A stretch of 64,000 nt of DNA, from assembly GCF_042697365.1 (NCBI RefSeq), contig NZ_CP137604.1. One strand, 5' to 3'. A program made the position numbers and the translations under genes. The stretch comes from Brucella pseudintermedia. Lineage in GTDB: Bacteria; Pseudomonadota; Alphaproteobacteria; Rhizobiales; Rhizobiaceae. Shown one piece after another: positions 1 through 7,912 of the stretch; the first letter of the stretch is position 1, and every line of letters starts with the position of its first letter. The notes beneath the pieces are model-generated. The model searched no databases, had not been told where the DNA came from, and saw only the letters and a program-made list of their open reading frames with translations.

Positions 1-1491
1 GTCGAGCTGAGCGGCAATGCCGGTGATGAGGTTTTCGAGCGCCTTACGGCAAAGCTGAAAGCCCGCGTCGGCACCGAGATTTATTCCAGCTGGTTCGGTC
101 GTCTGAAGCTTGATGATATCTCCAAGAGCATTGTCCGCCTGTCGGTTCCGACGGCATTCTTGCGCTCCTGGATCAACAATCACTATTCCGAACTGCTGAC
201 CGAGCTGTGGCAAGAAGAAAACCCGCAGATTCTGAAGGTTGAAGTCGTGGTACGTGGCGTTAGTCGCGTGGTGCGCAGCGCTGCTCCGGTGGAAGCCTGC
301 GAAGCGGCCGAGAACAAGCCGGTCGCGGCCCCGCGCGAAAAGATGGTGTTTCCGCTTGGTCAGTCCTTTGGCGGCCAGCAGGTGGGCGAGAAGCGCGGTT
401 CCGCGGTTGTCGCAGAATCGGCGGCGGCTTCGGGTGCCGTGCTCGGTTCGCCGCTCGATCCGCGCTATACGTTCGACAGCTTTGTCGATGGTGCATCGAA
501 TCGCGTGGCGCTTGCTGCAGCCCGCACCATCGCCGAAGCCGGTTCCAGCGCCGTGCGCTTCAATCCGCTCTTCATCCATGCTTCTGTCGGCCTCGGCAAG
601 ACTCACCTTCTGCAGGCCATCGCCGCAGCCGCGCTCCAGCGCCAGGAAAAGGCCCGCGTTGTCTATCTGACGGCTGAATATTTCATGTGGCGCTTTGCAA
701 CCGCCATTCGCGACAACAACGCGCTTTCCTTCAAGGAGCAGCTTCGCGATATCGATCTTCTCGTGATCGACGACATGCAGTTCCTGCAGGGCAAGTCGAT
801 CCAGCACGAATTCTGCCATCTCCTGAACACGCTGCTCGACAGCGCCAAGCAGGTCGTGGTCGCCGCCGACCGCGCGCCGTCCGAACTGGAATCGCTTGAT
901 GTGCGCGTTCGTTCGCGCCTTCAGGGTGGCGTTGCGCTCGAAGTGGCGGCGCCTGACTATGAAATGCGGGTCGAAATGCTGCGCCGCCGTCTGGCCGCTG
1001 CACAGGCGGAAGATCCGAGCCTCACCATCGGCGAAGAGATTCTCTCGCACGTTGCCCGCACCGTCACCGGATCGGGCCGCGAACTGGAAGGCGCTTTCAA
1101 CCAGCTCCTTTTCCGCCAGTCTTTCGAGCCGAATATTTCCATCGACCGCGTCGATGAGCTGCTCGGCCATCTGACCCGCGTTGGTGAGCCGAAGCGCATC
1201 CGCATCGAGGAAATCCAGCGCATCGTGGCGCGTCATTATAATGTCTCGAAGCAGGACCTGCTGTCGAACCGCCGCACGCGCACCATCGTCAAGCCGCGTC
1301 AGGTGGCGATGTATCTCGCCAAGATGATGACGCCCCGCTCGCTGCCGGAAATCGGTCGCCGCTTCGGCGGTCGCGATCACACCACGGTTCTTCATGCTGT
1401 GCGCAAGATCGAGGATCTGGTCGGTGCCGATACCAAGCTGGCGCAAGAACTCGAACTTCTGAAACGTCTTATCAACGATCAGGCCGCCTGA
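1..1491 (+). CDS. dnaA: Chromosomal replication initiator DnaA (5' end missing)
   Basis: DnaA binds DnaA boxes at oriC, melts the origin in its ATP form and loads the DnaB helicase. The frame is open from base 1, so the start codon and oriC lie outside the window; 496 codons are visible. The first residues already show the N-terminal domain I pattern (FERLTAKLKARVG). Walker A (GLGKTH) lies near 583-609 and Walker B (LLVIDDMQFL) near 750-790. The C-terminal DNA-binding helix signature (GGRDHTTVLHAVRKIE) is near 1370-1415. A strong hairpin follows the stop, then dnaN and recF, the classic bacterial order. Identity is certain; only the 5' end is unknown. Confidence 0.98.
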   Translation, partial: VELSGNAGDEVFERLTAKLKARVGTEIYSSWFGRLKLDDISKSIVRLSVPTAFLRSWINNHYSELLTELWQEENPQILKVEVVVRGVSRVVRSAAPVEACEAAENKPVAAPREKMVFPLGQSFGGQQVGEKRGSAVVAESAAASGAVLGSPLDPRYTFDSFVDGASNRVALAAARTIAEAGSSAVRFNPLFIHASVGLGKTHLLQAIAAAALQRQEKARVVYLTAEYFMWRFATAIRDNNALSFKEQLRDIDLLVIDDMQFLQGKSIQHEFCHLLNTLLDSAKQVVVAADRAPSELESLDVRVRSRLQGGVALEVAAPDYEMRVEMLRRRLAAAQAEDPSLTIGEEILSHVARTVTGSGRELEGAFNQLLFRQSFEPNISIDRVDELLGHLTRVGEPKRIRIEEIQRIVARHYNVSKQDLLSNRRTRTIVKPRQVAMYLAKMMTPRSLPEIGRRFGGRDHTTVLHAVRKIEDLVGADTKLAQELELLKRLINDQAA

Positions 1492-1543
1492 TTTCAGGTG
1501 AGGCCACGACATCCGTTCAATCCATGCGTGGATATTGGGCATA

Positions 1544-1590
1544 AAGCCCGCGCCGCAGCGTTTTACGTTGCGGCGCGGGCTTGCTTTTCT
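1544..1590 (+). terminator. Rho-independent terminator after dnaA
   Basis: A 17-base near-perfect stem (1544-1560 with 1566-1582, one mismatch) closes a TTTTA loop and is followed by GCTTTTCTCCTT. It separates dnaA from dnaN, so dnaN probably has its own promoter in 1583-1709. Confidence 0.85.
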
Positions 1591-1709
1591 CCTTAAAAAT
1601 CTGCCACTTTAACGGACCTTCTGGCGCCCCGGGGCGCCTTATCGACAGGGGCCGTCTGCCTGCCCGTCAGATGCAGTTGCCCTGTCCCAGCGAGCGAGTG
1701 CGTTTGAAC

Positions 1710-2828
1710 ATGCGTGTTACCCTAGAGCGATCGAACCTTCTCAAATCTCTCAATCACGTCCACCGCGTCGTGGAACGCCGCAACACGATACCGATTCTGT
1801 CGAACGTGCTTTTGCAGGCTGAGGGCGCAAGCCTGGCGCTGAAAGCCACCGATCTTGATCTTGAGGTCAATGAAGCGACTGCCGCCATGGTGGAACAGGC
1901 TGGCGCCACGACGGTTCCGGCGCATCTCCTCTATGACATCGTCCGCAAGCTGCCGGACGGTGCCGAAGTCATGCTCTCGACCAATCCGGATGGCGGTTCC
2001 ATGTCGGTCATCTCCGGCAAATCGTCCTTCCGCCTGCAGTGCCTGCCGCAGTCTGATTTCCCGGAACTGACGGCTGGCGCGTTCACTCATTCCTTCCGCA
2101 TCGAGGCACAGGCGCTGAAGCGTCTTATCGACCGCACGCAGTTCGCGATCTCGACGGAAGAAACCCGCTATTATCTGAACGGCATTTTCTTCCACGCCAT
2201 CGAAAGCGACGGTGCCTTGAAGCTGCGCGCTGTCGCGACCGACGGTCACCGTCTGGCGCGTGCCGAACTGGAAGCGCCGTCCGGCACGGAAGGCATGCCG
2301 GGCATCATCATCCCGCGCAAGACGGTTGCGGAACTACAGAAGCTGGTGGATGTGCCGGATGTGGTCGTTACGGTTGAGCTGTCGGATGCCAAGATTCGCT
2401 TCACGGTCGGCTCTGTCGTGCTCACCTCGAAACTGATCGACGGCACGTTCCCGGACTACCAGCGTGTGATTCCATCCGGCAACGACAAGAAGCTCACCAT
2501 CGGCCGCCAGGAATTTGCGGCCTCGGTGGATCGCGTCTCGACTATTTCCAGCGAGCGTGGCCGCGCAGTGAAGCTCTCCATCGCCGATGGCTTGCTGACG
2601 CTGACCGTCAACAATCCGGATTCTGGCAGCGCAACCGACGAGTTGGCTGCGGACTACGATGCCGATCCGCTCGATATCGGTTTCAACTCGAAATATCTGC
2701 TCGACATTACCAGCCAGCTTTCGGGTTCGGATGCGGTCTTCATGCTGGCCGATGCCGGTTCGCCGACACTGGTGCGCGATACGGGTGACGATGACGTCCT
2801 TTACGTCCTCATGCCGATGCGTGTTTAA
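1710..2828 (+). CDS. dnaN: DNA polymerase III beta subunit (sliding clamp)
   Basis: DnaN forms the ring-shaped dimer that tethers DNA polymerase III to DNA. The 372-residue product begins MRVTLERSNLLKSLNHV and ends in VLMPMRV, the clamp C-terminus typical of the family. The frame stays open further upstream to 1581, but that stretch has no family similarity and crosses the dnaA terminator region, so the ATG at 1710 is preferred. The gene lies between dnaA and recF, with recF starting 11 bases after its stop, which suggests cotranscription of dnaN and recF. Confidence 0.97.
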   Translation: MRVTLERSNLLKSLNHVHRVVERRNTIPILSNVLLQAEGASLALKATDLDLEVNEATAAMVEQAGATTVPAHLLYDIVRKLPDGAEVMLSTNPDGGSMSVISGKSSFRLQCLPQSDFPELTAGAFTHSFRIEAQALKRLIDRTQFAISTEETRYYLNGIFFHAIESDGALKLRAVATDGHRLARAELEAPSGTEGMPGIIIPRKTVAELQKLVDVPDVVVTVELSDAKIRFTVGSVVLTSKLIDGTFPDYQRVIPSGNDKKLTIGRQEFAASVDRVSTISSERGRAVKLSIADGLLTLTVNNPDSGSATDELAADYDADPLDIGFNSKYLLDITSQLSGSDAVFMLADAGSPTLVRDTGDDDVLYVLMPMRV

Positions 2829-2839
2829 AGAACGGAAAA

Positions 2840-3994
2840 GTGAATACTTCGGAGCCTGATCAAAGCCGCCCGGATCGCGTTTCGATCCGGCGGCTTAAGC
2901 TTGTCAATTTCCGCAATTATGCGGAATTGTCGCTGCCGCTTGGGCCAGGACATGTGGTCCTGACCGGCGAAAACGGGTCCGGCAAGACCAATCTCATCGA
3001 AGCGGTTTCCTTTCTGTCGCCGGGGCGCGGTCTGCGGCGCGCCGCTTATGACGATGTGGCGCGCACCAATTCGCTCGACGGCTTTGCAATCCATGCCGCG
3101 CTCGACTGCATGATCTATGGTGAGGCGGAAATCGGGACCGGAACCGCAGGCGGCGGCGAGGGTGGCCGCAAGGTCCGTATCAACGGTGTTGCGGCCTCCG
3201 GCGATGATCTGCTTGATTATGCGCGCATTCTCTGGGTGGTGCCGTCCATGGATGGGCTGTTCACCGGCGGCGCTTCTGATCGGCGGCGTTTTCTCGACCG
3301 CATGGTGCTGGCCATCGATACGGCTCATGGCAAGCGGGTGCTTGATTATGAGAAGGCGATGCGCAGCCGCAACCGGCTGCTGAGCGACGGCAACAGTGAC
3401 GGCCAATGGCTGGATGCGATTGAAAGCCAAATGGCAGAGCTTGGCACAGCCATCGCTGCCGCCCGCGCCGAGGCCATGCGTCTGATCGCGGCGATGATCG
3501 AACGACTTCCTGCTGAAGGACCGTTTCCGAAGGCCGATTGCTTTCTGGAAGGCGCGCTGGAGCAGAGAATCAATGTCGAGGCGGCGCTTGACCTCGAAGA
3601 AGATTTCCGCCGCATTCTGCGTGATGGCCGCGCGCGCGACCGGGCGGCGGGCCGCACGCTGGAAGGCCCGCATCGTACCGACCTGATTGTCCAGCACAGA
3701 CCCAAGGCAATGCCTGCCGCGCTCTGTTCCACGGGCGAGCAAAAGGCATTGCTGATCGGTCTGGTTCTCGCCCATGCGCGGCTGACGGCAGAACTTTCCG
3801 GCATGGCGCCGATCCTCCTGCTCGATGAAATCGCCGCGCATCTCGATACGGGACGCCGTGCAGCGCTGTTCGGCATTCTGGATGAACTTGGCGGGCAGGC
3901 TTTCATGACCGGCACTGATCGGGCGCTTTTTGAGGCGCTTGAAGGGGAAGCGCAATTTTTCAATGTGGCGGCTGGCACGCTTACCCTGCTCTGA
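2840..3994 (+). CDS. recF: DNA replication and repair protein RecF
   Basis: RecF is an SMC-like ATPase that helps load RecA at single-strand gaps together with RecO and RecR. The 384-residue protein has Walker A GENGSGKT at residues 43-50, an ABC-type signature (STGEQKALL) near residue 300 and a Walker B (ILLLDEIAAHLD) after it. The start is GTG, 11 bases after the dnaN stop. Its partner recR is in the same window at 22250. The length and motif order are those expected for the family. Confidence 0.96.
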   Translation: MNTSEPDQSRPDRVSIRRLKLVNFRNYAELSLPLGPGHVVLTGENGSGKTNLIEAVSFLSPGRGLRRAAYDDVARTNSLDGFAIHAALDCMIYGEAEIGTGTAGGGEGGRKVRINGVAASGDDLLDYARILWVVPSMDGLFTGGASDRRRFLDRMVLAIDTAHGKRVLDYEKAMRSRNRLLSDGNSDGQWLDAIESQMAELGTAIAAARAEAMRLIAAMIERLPAEGPFPKADCFLEGALEQRINVEAALDLEEDFRRILRDGRARDRAAGRTLEGPHRTDLIVQHRPKAMPAALCSTGEQKALLIGLVLAHARLTAELSGMAPILLLDEIAAHLDTGRRAALFGILDELGGQAFMTGTDRALFEALEGEAQFFNVAAGTLTLL

Positions 3995-4044
3995 GGCAAA
4001 ATATCCGCTGACAGCGGGTCGGCAGAGGCATATGTTTGCCGACC

Positions 4045-4815
4045 ATGAACGCACCATCGAAGCCTTTTTCATCCGAAGAACTTGAACGCTATGCGCGCCA
4101 TATCGTGCTGCCGGAAATCGGTGGCCCGGGCCAGCAGAAGCTGAAGGCCGCCCGCGTGCTGATTGTCGGTGCTGGTGGGCTTGGCGCGCCGGTGCTGCAA
4201 TATCTGGCGGCTGCGGGCGTCGGCACGCTCGGCATTGTCGATGACGACACGGTTTCGCTGTCGAACCTGCAACGTCAGGTCATTCACGATACGCAAAGCA
4301 TCGGCCAGCCGAAGGTGGCAAGCGCGCTTTCCACCATTGCCCGCATCAACCCGCATGTAAAGGTTGAAGGTCATCAGTTTCGCCTCGATGCGGACAATGC
4401 CGAAGCCCTCATCGGCAATTACGACGTTGTGGTGGATGGTTCCGACAATTTCACCACGCGCTATATTCTGGCCGATGCCGCTGCCAAAGTCGGTCGCCCG
4501 CTGGTGACCGGCGCCATGGGCCGTTTCGATGGCACTGTCACGGTGCTGATGCCTTACGCGACCGGCCCCGACGGCACGCCCAACCCGTCCTATCGCGATC
4601 TTTTCCCGGAAGCGCCGCCGCCCGGAACGGTGCCGACCTGTGCGGAAGCCGGAGTGCTGGGCGTCCTGCCGGGTGTGATCGGCAGCCTGCAGGCAATGGA
4701 AGTTATCAAGCTCATCACCGGCATCGGCGAGCCGCTGGTCGGGCGCTTGCTGCTCTATAATGCGCTGAATGTCCGTTTCGAAACCATCCGTTACAAGGCG
4801 CGCAAACCGAAATGA
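4045..4815 (+). CDS. moeB: MoeB/ThiF/HesA-family sulfur-carrier adenylyltransferase
   Basis: E1-like enzymes of this family adenylate the C-terminal glycine of MoaD or ThiS so that sulfur can be attached for molybdopterin or thiamine synthesis. The 256-residue protein has the nucleotide-binding GAGGLG at residues 42-47, the DDDTVSLSNLQRQVIH segment and a Cys in PTCAEAGV (about residue 199). The two CxxC zinc pairs of E. coli MoeB are absent, so this is a zinc-less subtype. An upstream TTG at 4036 is possible, but the ATG at 4045 gives a normal N-terminus. The MoeB-versus-ThiF assignment cannot be fixed from sequence alone. Confidence 0.85.
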   Translation: MNAPSKPFSSEELERYARHIVLPEIGGPGQQKLKAARVLIVGAGGLGAPVLQYLAAAGVGTLGIVDDDTVSLSNLQRQVIHDTQSIGQPKVASALSTIARINPHVKVEGHQFRLDADNAEALIGNYDVVVDGSDNFTTRYILADAAAKVGRPLVTGAMGRFDGTVTVLMPYATGPDGTPNPSYRDLFPEAPPPGTVPTCAEAGVLGVLPGVIGSLQAMEVIKLITGIGEPLVGRLLLYNALNVRFETIRYKARKPK

Positions 4816-5312
4816 CGGCTCTGCGTGTCGAAGTTATTGGCGGGAATTTCGGGCAGTGGGAAGAATTGCTCGGCATGATCCGCGACAGCTTCGCCTATAT
4901 GGACGGCGTGATCGATCCGCCCTCGTCAGTAGGTTTGCTGACGGCGGAAAATTTGCGGCAGAAGGCCGAGGAAGAAACCGGCTTTGCAGCCTTCCTTGAT
5001 GGCAGACTTGTCGGCTGTGTCTTCATACGGGAAAAGGCCGAGGGCTTTTATCTCGACAAGCTTGCCGTCGCATCCGCTTTTGAGGGACGAGGCATTGGGC
5101 GATTGCTGATGCAAAAGGCGGAAGATGTTGCGCTTGCAAAAGGCAAGCCCTCGATTGAGTTGCAGGTGCGTATCGAGCTTGCGCGCAATCGGGCGGTGTT
5201 TGAGAAGCTCGGATATCGCAAGATCGCGGAAACCGCGCATCCGGGCTATAGCCGCCCCACATCCATAACCATGCGCAAGGAGATCACGCGTGGCACTGAC
5301 ATTAACCGATGA
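4812..5312 (+). CDS. GNAT-family N-acetyltransferase
   Basis: The 166-residue protein has the GNAT core: beta-strand residues YLDKLAVASAF followed by the acetyl-CoA pyrophosphate loop (EGRGIGRLLM, about residues 91-100) and the later NRAVFEKLGYRKI segment. It therefore probably transfers an acetyl group from acetyl-CoA, with unknown substrate. Its ATG overlaps the moeB stop by four bases (ATGA), and its end overlaps the next gene by 23 bases. The three genes are therefore likely cotranscribed and translationally coupled. Confidence 0.88.
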   Translation: MTALRVEVIGGNFGQWEELLGMIRDSFAYMDGVIDPPSSVGLLTAENLRQKAEEETGFAAFLDGRLVGCVFIREKAEGFYLDKLAVASAFEGRGIGRLLMQKAEDVALAKGKPSIELQVRIELARNRAVFEKLGYRKIAETAHPGYSRPTSITMRKEITRGTDINR

Positions 5313-6549
5313 AGAGCGGTCGATAGCGGCTGGCGATCAGGGGGAAGGCGCTGCGATGGCGATGCGCATCGTAGCCGACACTGCGCGGCTTATGGGTGCG
5401 CCGCGTCTTATCCCTGTCGCATCGGCGCATATCGACGGTGCCCTCTATCACGGCGATAGCGGAACGCTTTTTGCTGAGAAGCTTGTAGAGGGCGGCGCGA
5501 AGGTCAGGGTGCGCGCCACACTCAATGTCGGTTCCATCGATCTGACAGGCTGCTCGCATAATCATTTGCCGGCTCACGAGGCGGATATGGCCAGGCGTAT
5601 GATGCGCGCCTACATCAAGCTTGGCTGCGAGCCGACATGGACCTGCGCGCCTTATCAGGCCGGCCACAGGCCAGCACAGGGAACCGATGTCGCATGGGGC
5701 GAATCCAATGCGGTCGTGTTCTGCAATTCGGTTCTGGGCGCGCGCACCAATCGCTATGGCGATTTTCTGGATATCGCCTGCGCCATTGCAGGCCGCGCGC
5801 CGGATTATGGCCTGCACCGGCCCGAAAACCGCCGCGCTACCGTGGTGATCGATATTTCGGCGCTCGATCCTGGCTTCCTGTCGTCCGAGGTGGCCTGGCC
5901 CATTCTCGGCAATCTGTTCGGACGCAGCGTGGGCACGAATATCGGTGTCGTCGCTGGCAGTCCTGTCCATCCCGATGAGGACGATCTCAAGGCTTTCGGT
6001 GCGGCGTCGGCGTCGGTTGGTGCCGTCGGTCTGTTCCATATCGCGGGCGTGACGCCGGAAGCGCCCGATCTTGAAACGGCCTTGCAGCATCAGGAGCCGG
6101 AAGGTGTCATTCGGGTCACGCGAGACATGATCGAGATGACGCGCAAGCGGCTCTCGACGGTCGAACGGGTCGATCATATCGATGCGGTCGCCATCGGCAG
6201 TCCGCATCTTTCGATAACGGAATTCGACCGCTTGGAGCGAGCCATCGCGGAACGCAAGCTCGCTGTGCCGCTTTATGCCTGCACCGGGCGTCATGCGCTG
6301 GCTGAACTGGAAAAGGGCGGGCGCAGGCAGGAGCTGGAAAAGGCGGGCGTCATCATCGTCGCTGATACATGTGTGCTGGTAACGCCTATTTTGCCAGCTA
6401 AAGATGATGCCGTCCTGATGACCAATTCCGGCAAGTTCGCCCATTATGCGCCCGGCAATACCGGCTACGGCGTGCTGTATGGCTCGCTGGAGGAATGCGT
6501 GGAAAGTGCTGTCATGGGGCGTCCCATTTTTGAGGGACAAGCGGTATGA
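5290..6549 (+). CDS. Aconitase-X large (catalytic) subunit, DUF521
   Basis: This 419-residue protein matches the aconitase-X family. Two-gene bacterial members have been described as cis-3-hydroxy-L-proline dehydratases, and archaeal ones as mevalonate-5-phosphate dehydratases. Recognisable segments are LMGAPRLIPVASAHIDGALY, the TLNVGSIDL block, the conserved CxPY (CAPYQAGHRPAQG) and GESNAVVFCNSVLGARTNRYGD. The start is GTG inside the end of the acetyltransferase gene. The small subunit follows with a four-base overlap. The hydroxyproline substrate is an inference from family literature; no hydroxyproline pathway genes lie next to it here. Confidence 0.85.
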   Translation: MALTLTDEERSIAAGDQGEGAAMAMRIVADTARLMGAPRLIPVASAHIDGALYHGDSGTLFAEKLVEGGAKVRVRATLNVGSIDLTGCSHNHLPAHEADMARRMMRAYIKLGCEPTWTCAPYQAGHRPAQGTDVAWGESNAVVFCNSVLGARTNRYGDFLDIACAIAGRAPDYGLHRPENRRATVVIDISALDPGFLSSEVAWPILGNLFGRSVGTNIGVVAGSPVHPDEDDLKAFGAASASVGAVGLFHIAGVTPEAPDLETALQHQEPEGVIRVTRDMIEMTRKRLSTVERVDHIDAVAIGSPHLSITEFDRLERAIAERKLAVPLYACTGRHALAELEKGGRRQELEKAGVIIVADTCVLVTPILPAKDDAVLMTNSGKFAHYAPGNTGYGVLYGSLEECVESAVMGRPIFEGQAV

Positions 6550-6965
6550 GCGGGCTCGAAACCTCGATCCTTGTTGCCGGAAAAGGCGCGGAAGCGGAGG
6601 CGCTGGTTCTCTCCGCGCCGATCAGCTTCTGGGGCGGTGTCGATCCGAAAAGCGGGCGGATTGCCGATGTGCGCCATCCAGAACATGGGCAAAGCATCGC
6701 CGGGCGCGTGCTGTGCCTGCCAGGAACCATCGGTTCGTCGTCAGCCGCTGCCGTCCTGCTGGAACTGGTCCATAGCGGCCACGCGCCCGCAGCCATTGTC
6801 CTGCACGAGCCTGATGCAATCCTGCTGCTTGGCCTCATCGTTGCCCGTGAAATGGGCCATGACGTGCCGATTGCCATTGAGCTTGACCGGGAGGCGCAAA
6901 AGCAACTCGCCGGCCATCGTGTGACGGTCGGCGAGGATGGGGCTATCTGGATCGGTCAATATTGA
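6546..6965 (+). CDS. Aconitase-X small subunit, DUF126 (swivel domain)
   Basis: The 139-residue protein corresponds to the swivelling domain of aconitases, encoded as a separate polypeptide in type-II aconitase-X. Visible family features are APISFWGGVDPKSGRIAD, the GRVLCLPGTIGSSSAAAVLLEL block (6700-6765) and a central EPDAILLLGLIVA. It overlaps the large-subunit gene by ATGA, as expected for a stoichiometric complex. Its 3' end overlaps the convergent ghrA-like gene by 10 bases. Confidence 0.87.
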   Translation: MSGLETSILVAGKGAEAEALVLSAPISFWGGVDPKSGRIADVRHPEHGQSIAGRVLCLPGTIGSSSAAAVLLELVHSGHAPAAIVLHEPDAILLLGLIVAREMGHDVPIAIELDREAQKQLAGHRVTVGEDGAIWIGQY

Positions 6966-7912
6966 GTTGAACGATCCACGACATGTTCCAGCGTGCCGTC
7001 GCGCTCGAACGCTTCGATCTGCCGGATGATCTGCGGCACAAGAGCGGTTGCGGATGAGCTCGCCGCCGCATGCGGGGTGATCGTCACGCGCGGATGATCC
7101 CAAAGCGGGCTGCTGGTTGGCAGCGGTTCCTGCGTGAACACATCGAGCGACGCTGCCGACAGAAGACCGCGATCGAGCGCGGCCAGAATATCCGCCTCAT
7201 TTTGCAATCCGCCGCGCCCGGCATTGATCAGCACCGGAGCGCCGAGCGGCCCGTCGCTCTTCAGTTGCGCGAACATTGACATGGAGAGGATGCCCTTGGT
7301 GTCGGGCGTCAGCGGCAGCAGACAGACAAAGATATCCGGCGCCTTGAGGAATTTTCCAAAGCCGTCCTTGCCGTGATAAGTCTGCACGCCATCGATCTCT
7401 TGCGGCCGGCGGCTCCAGCCTGTGACATTGAAGCCGAGCACCTTCAGCTTTTCGGCCGCATCGCGCCCTAATACGCCAAGCCCCATGATGCCGACCGTCA
7501 CTTCATGCGCGGCGGGCTGGCGGCGATCCTCGTGCCAGACATGGTTCTGCTGCTGCTTGCGATAGCGCTGTCCGAGACGGTGGTGATCCAGCACCTGCCA
7601 GACGACATATTCCGTCATGCGCATGGTAAGATCGTCAGAGATGATGCGCACCAATGGCACATCGGGAATCCGGTCGTCGCGGAAGACGTGATCGACGCCC
7701 GCGCCCAGCGAGAAGATGACTTTCAGGTTGGGCAGGTTCGCAAGCGAACCGGGCTTTTGCTTCCAGACCAGCGCATATTGGACGGAAGGGTCGTTTTCCG
7801 CACGATCCGTCACCACCGGACGGTCCGGCGCATGGTCCCGAAATGTCTTCAGCCAGATTTCCGGGTCCCAGTCGGTGATCGCGAGAAGAATATTGCCCTT
7901 GGTTTCGCTCAT
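6956..7912 (-). CDS. ghrA: D-2-hydroxyacid dehydrogenase, GhrA-like glyoxylate/hydroxypyruvate reductase
   Basis: This 318-residue NAD(P)-dependent enzyme belongs to the D-isomer-specific 2-hydroxyacid dehydrogenases. It has the dinucleotide-binding GLGVLG at residues 144-149 and the catalytic triad regions NAGRGG (Arg), TQEPL (Glu) and ITPHAA (His). The lack of a long N-terminal extension and the WSRRPQ segment after the Rossmann core fit the GhrA group, which reduces glyoxylate and hydroxypyruvate. Its ATG overlaps the yejF stop by four bases, so it is the last gene of the yej transcription unit, although no functional link to peptide uptake is known. Confidence 0.85.
   Translation of the reverse strand: MSETKGNILLAITDWDPEIWLKTFRDHAPDRPVVTDRAENDPSVQYALVWKQKPGSLANLPNLKVIFSLGAGVDHVFRDDRIPDVPLVRIISDDLTMRMTEYVVWQVLDHHRLGQRYRKQQQNHVWHEDRRQPAAHEVTVGIMGLGVLGRDAAEKLKVLGFNVTGWSRRPQEIDGVQTYHGKDGFGKFLKAPDIFVCLLPLTPDTKGILSMSMFAQLKSDGPLGAPVLINAGRGGLQNEADILAALDRGLLSAASLDVFTQEPLPTSSPLWDHPRVTITPHAAASSSATALVPQIIRQIEAFERDGTLEHVVDRSTQY

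Noticed and set aside
1..1491. Chromosomal origin near dnaA
   Set aside because: Only sequence inside and after dnaA is visible; no DnaA-box cluster or AT-rich unwinding region is evident between dnaA and dnaN.
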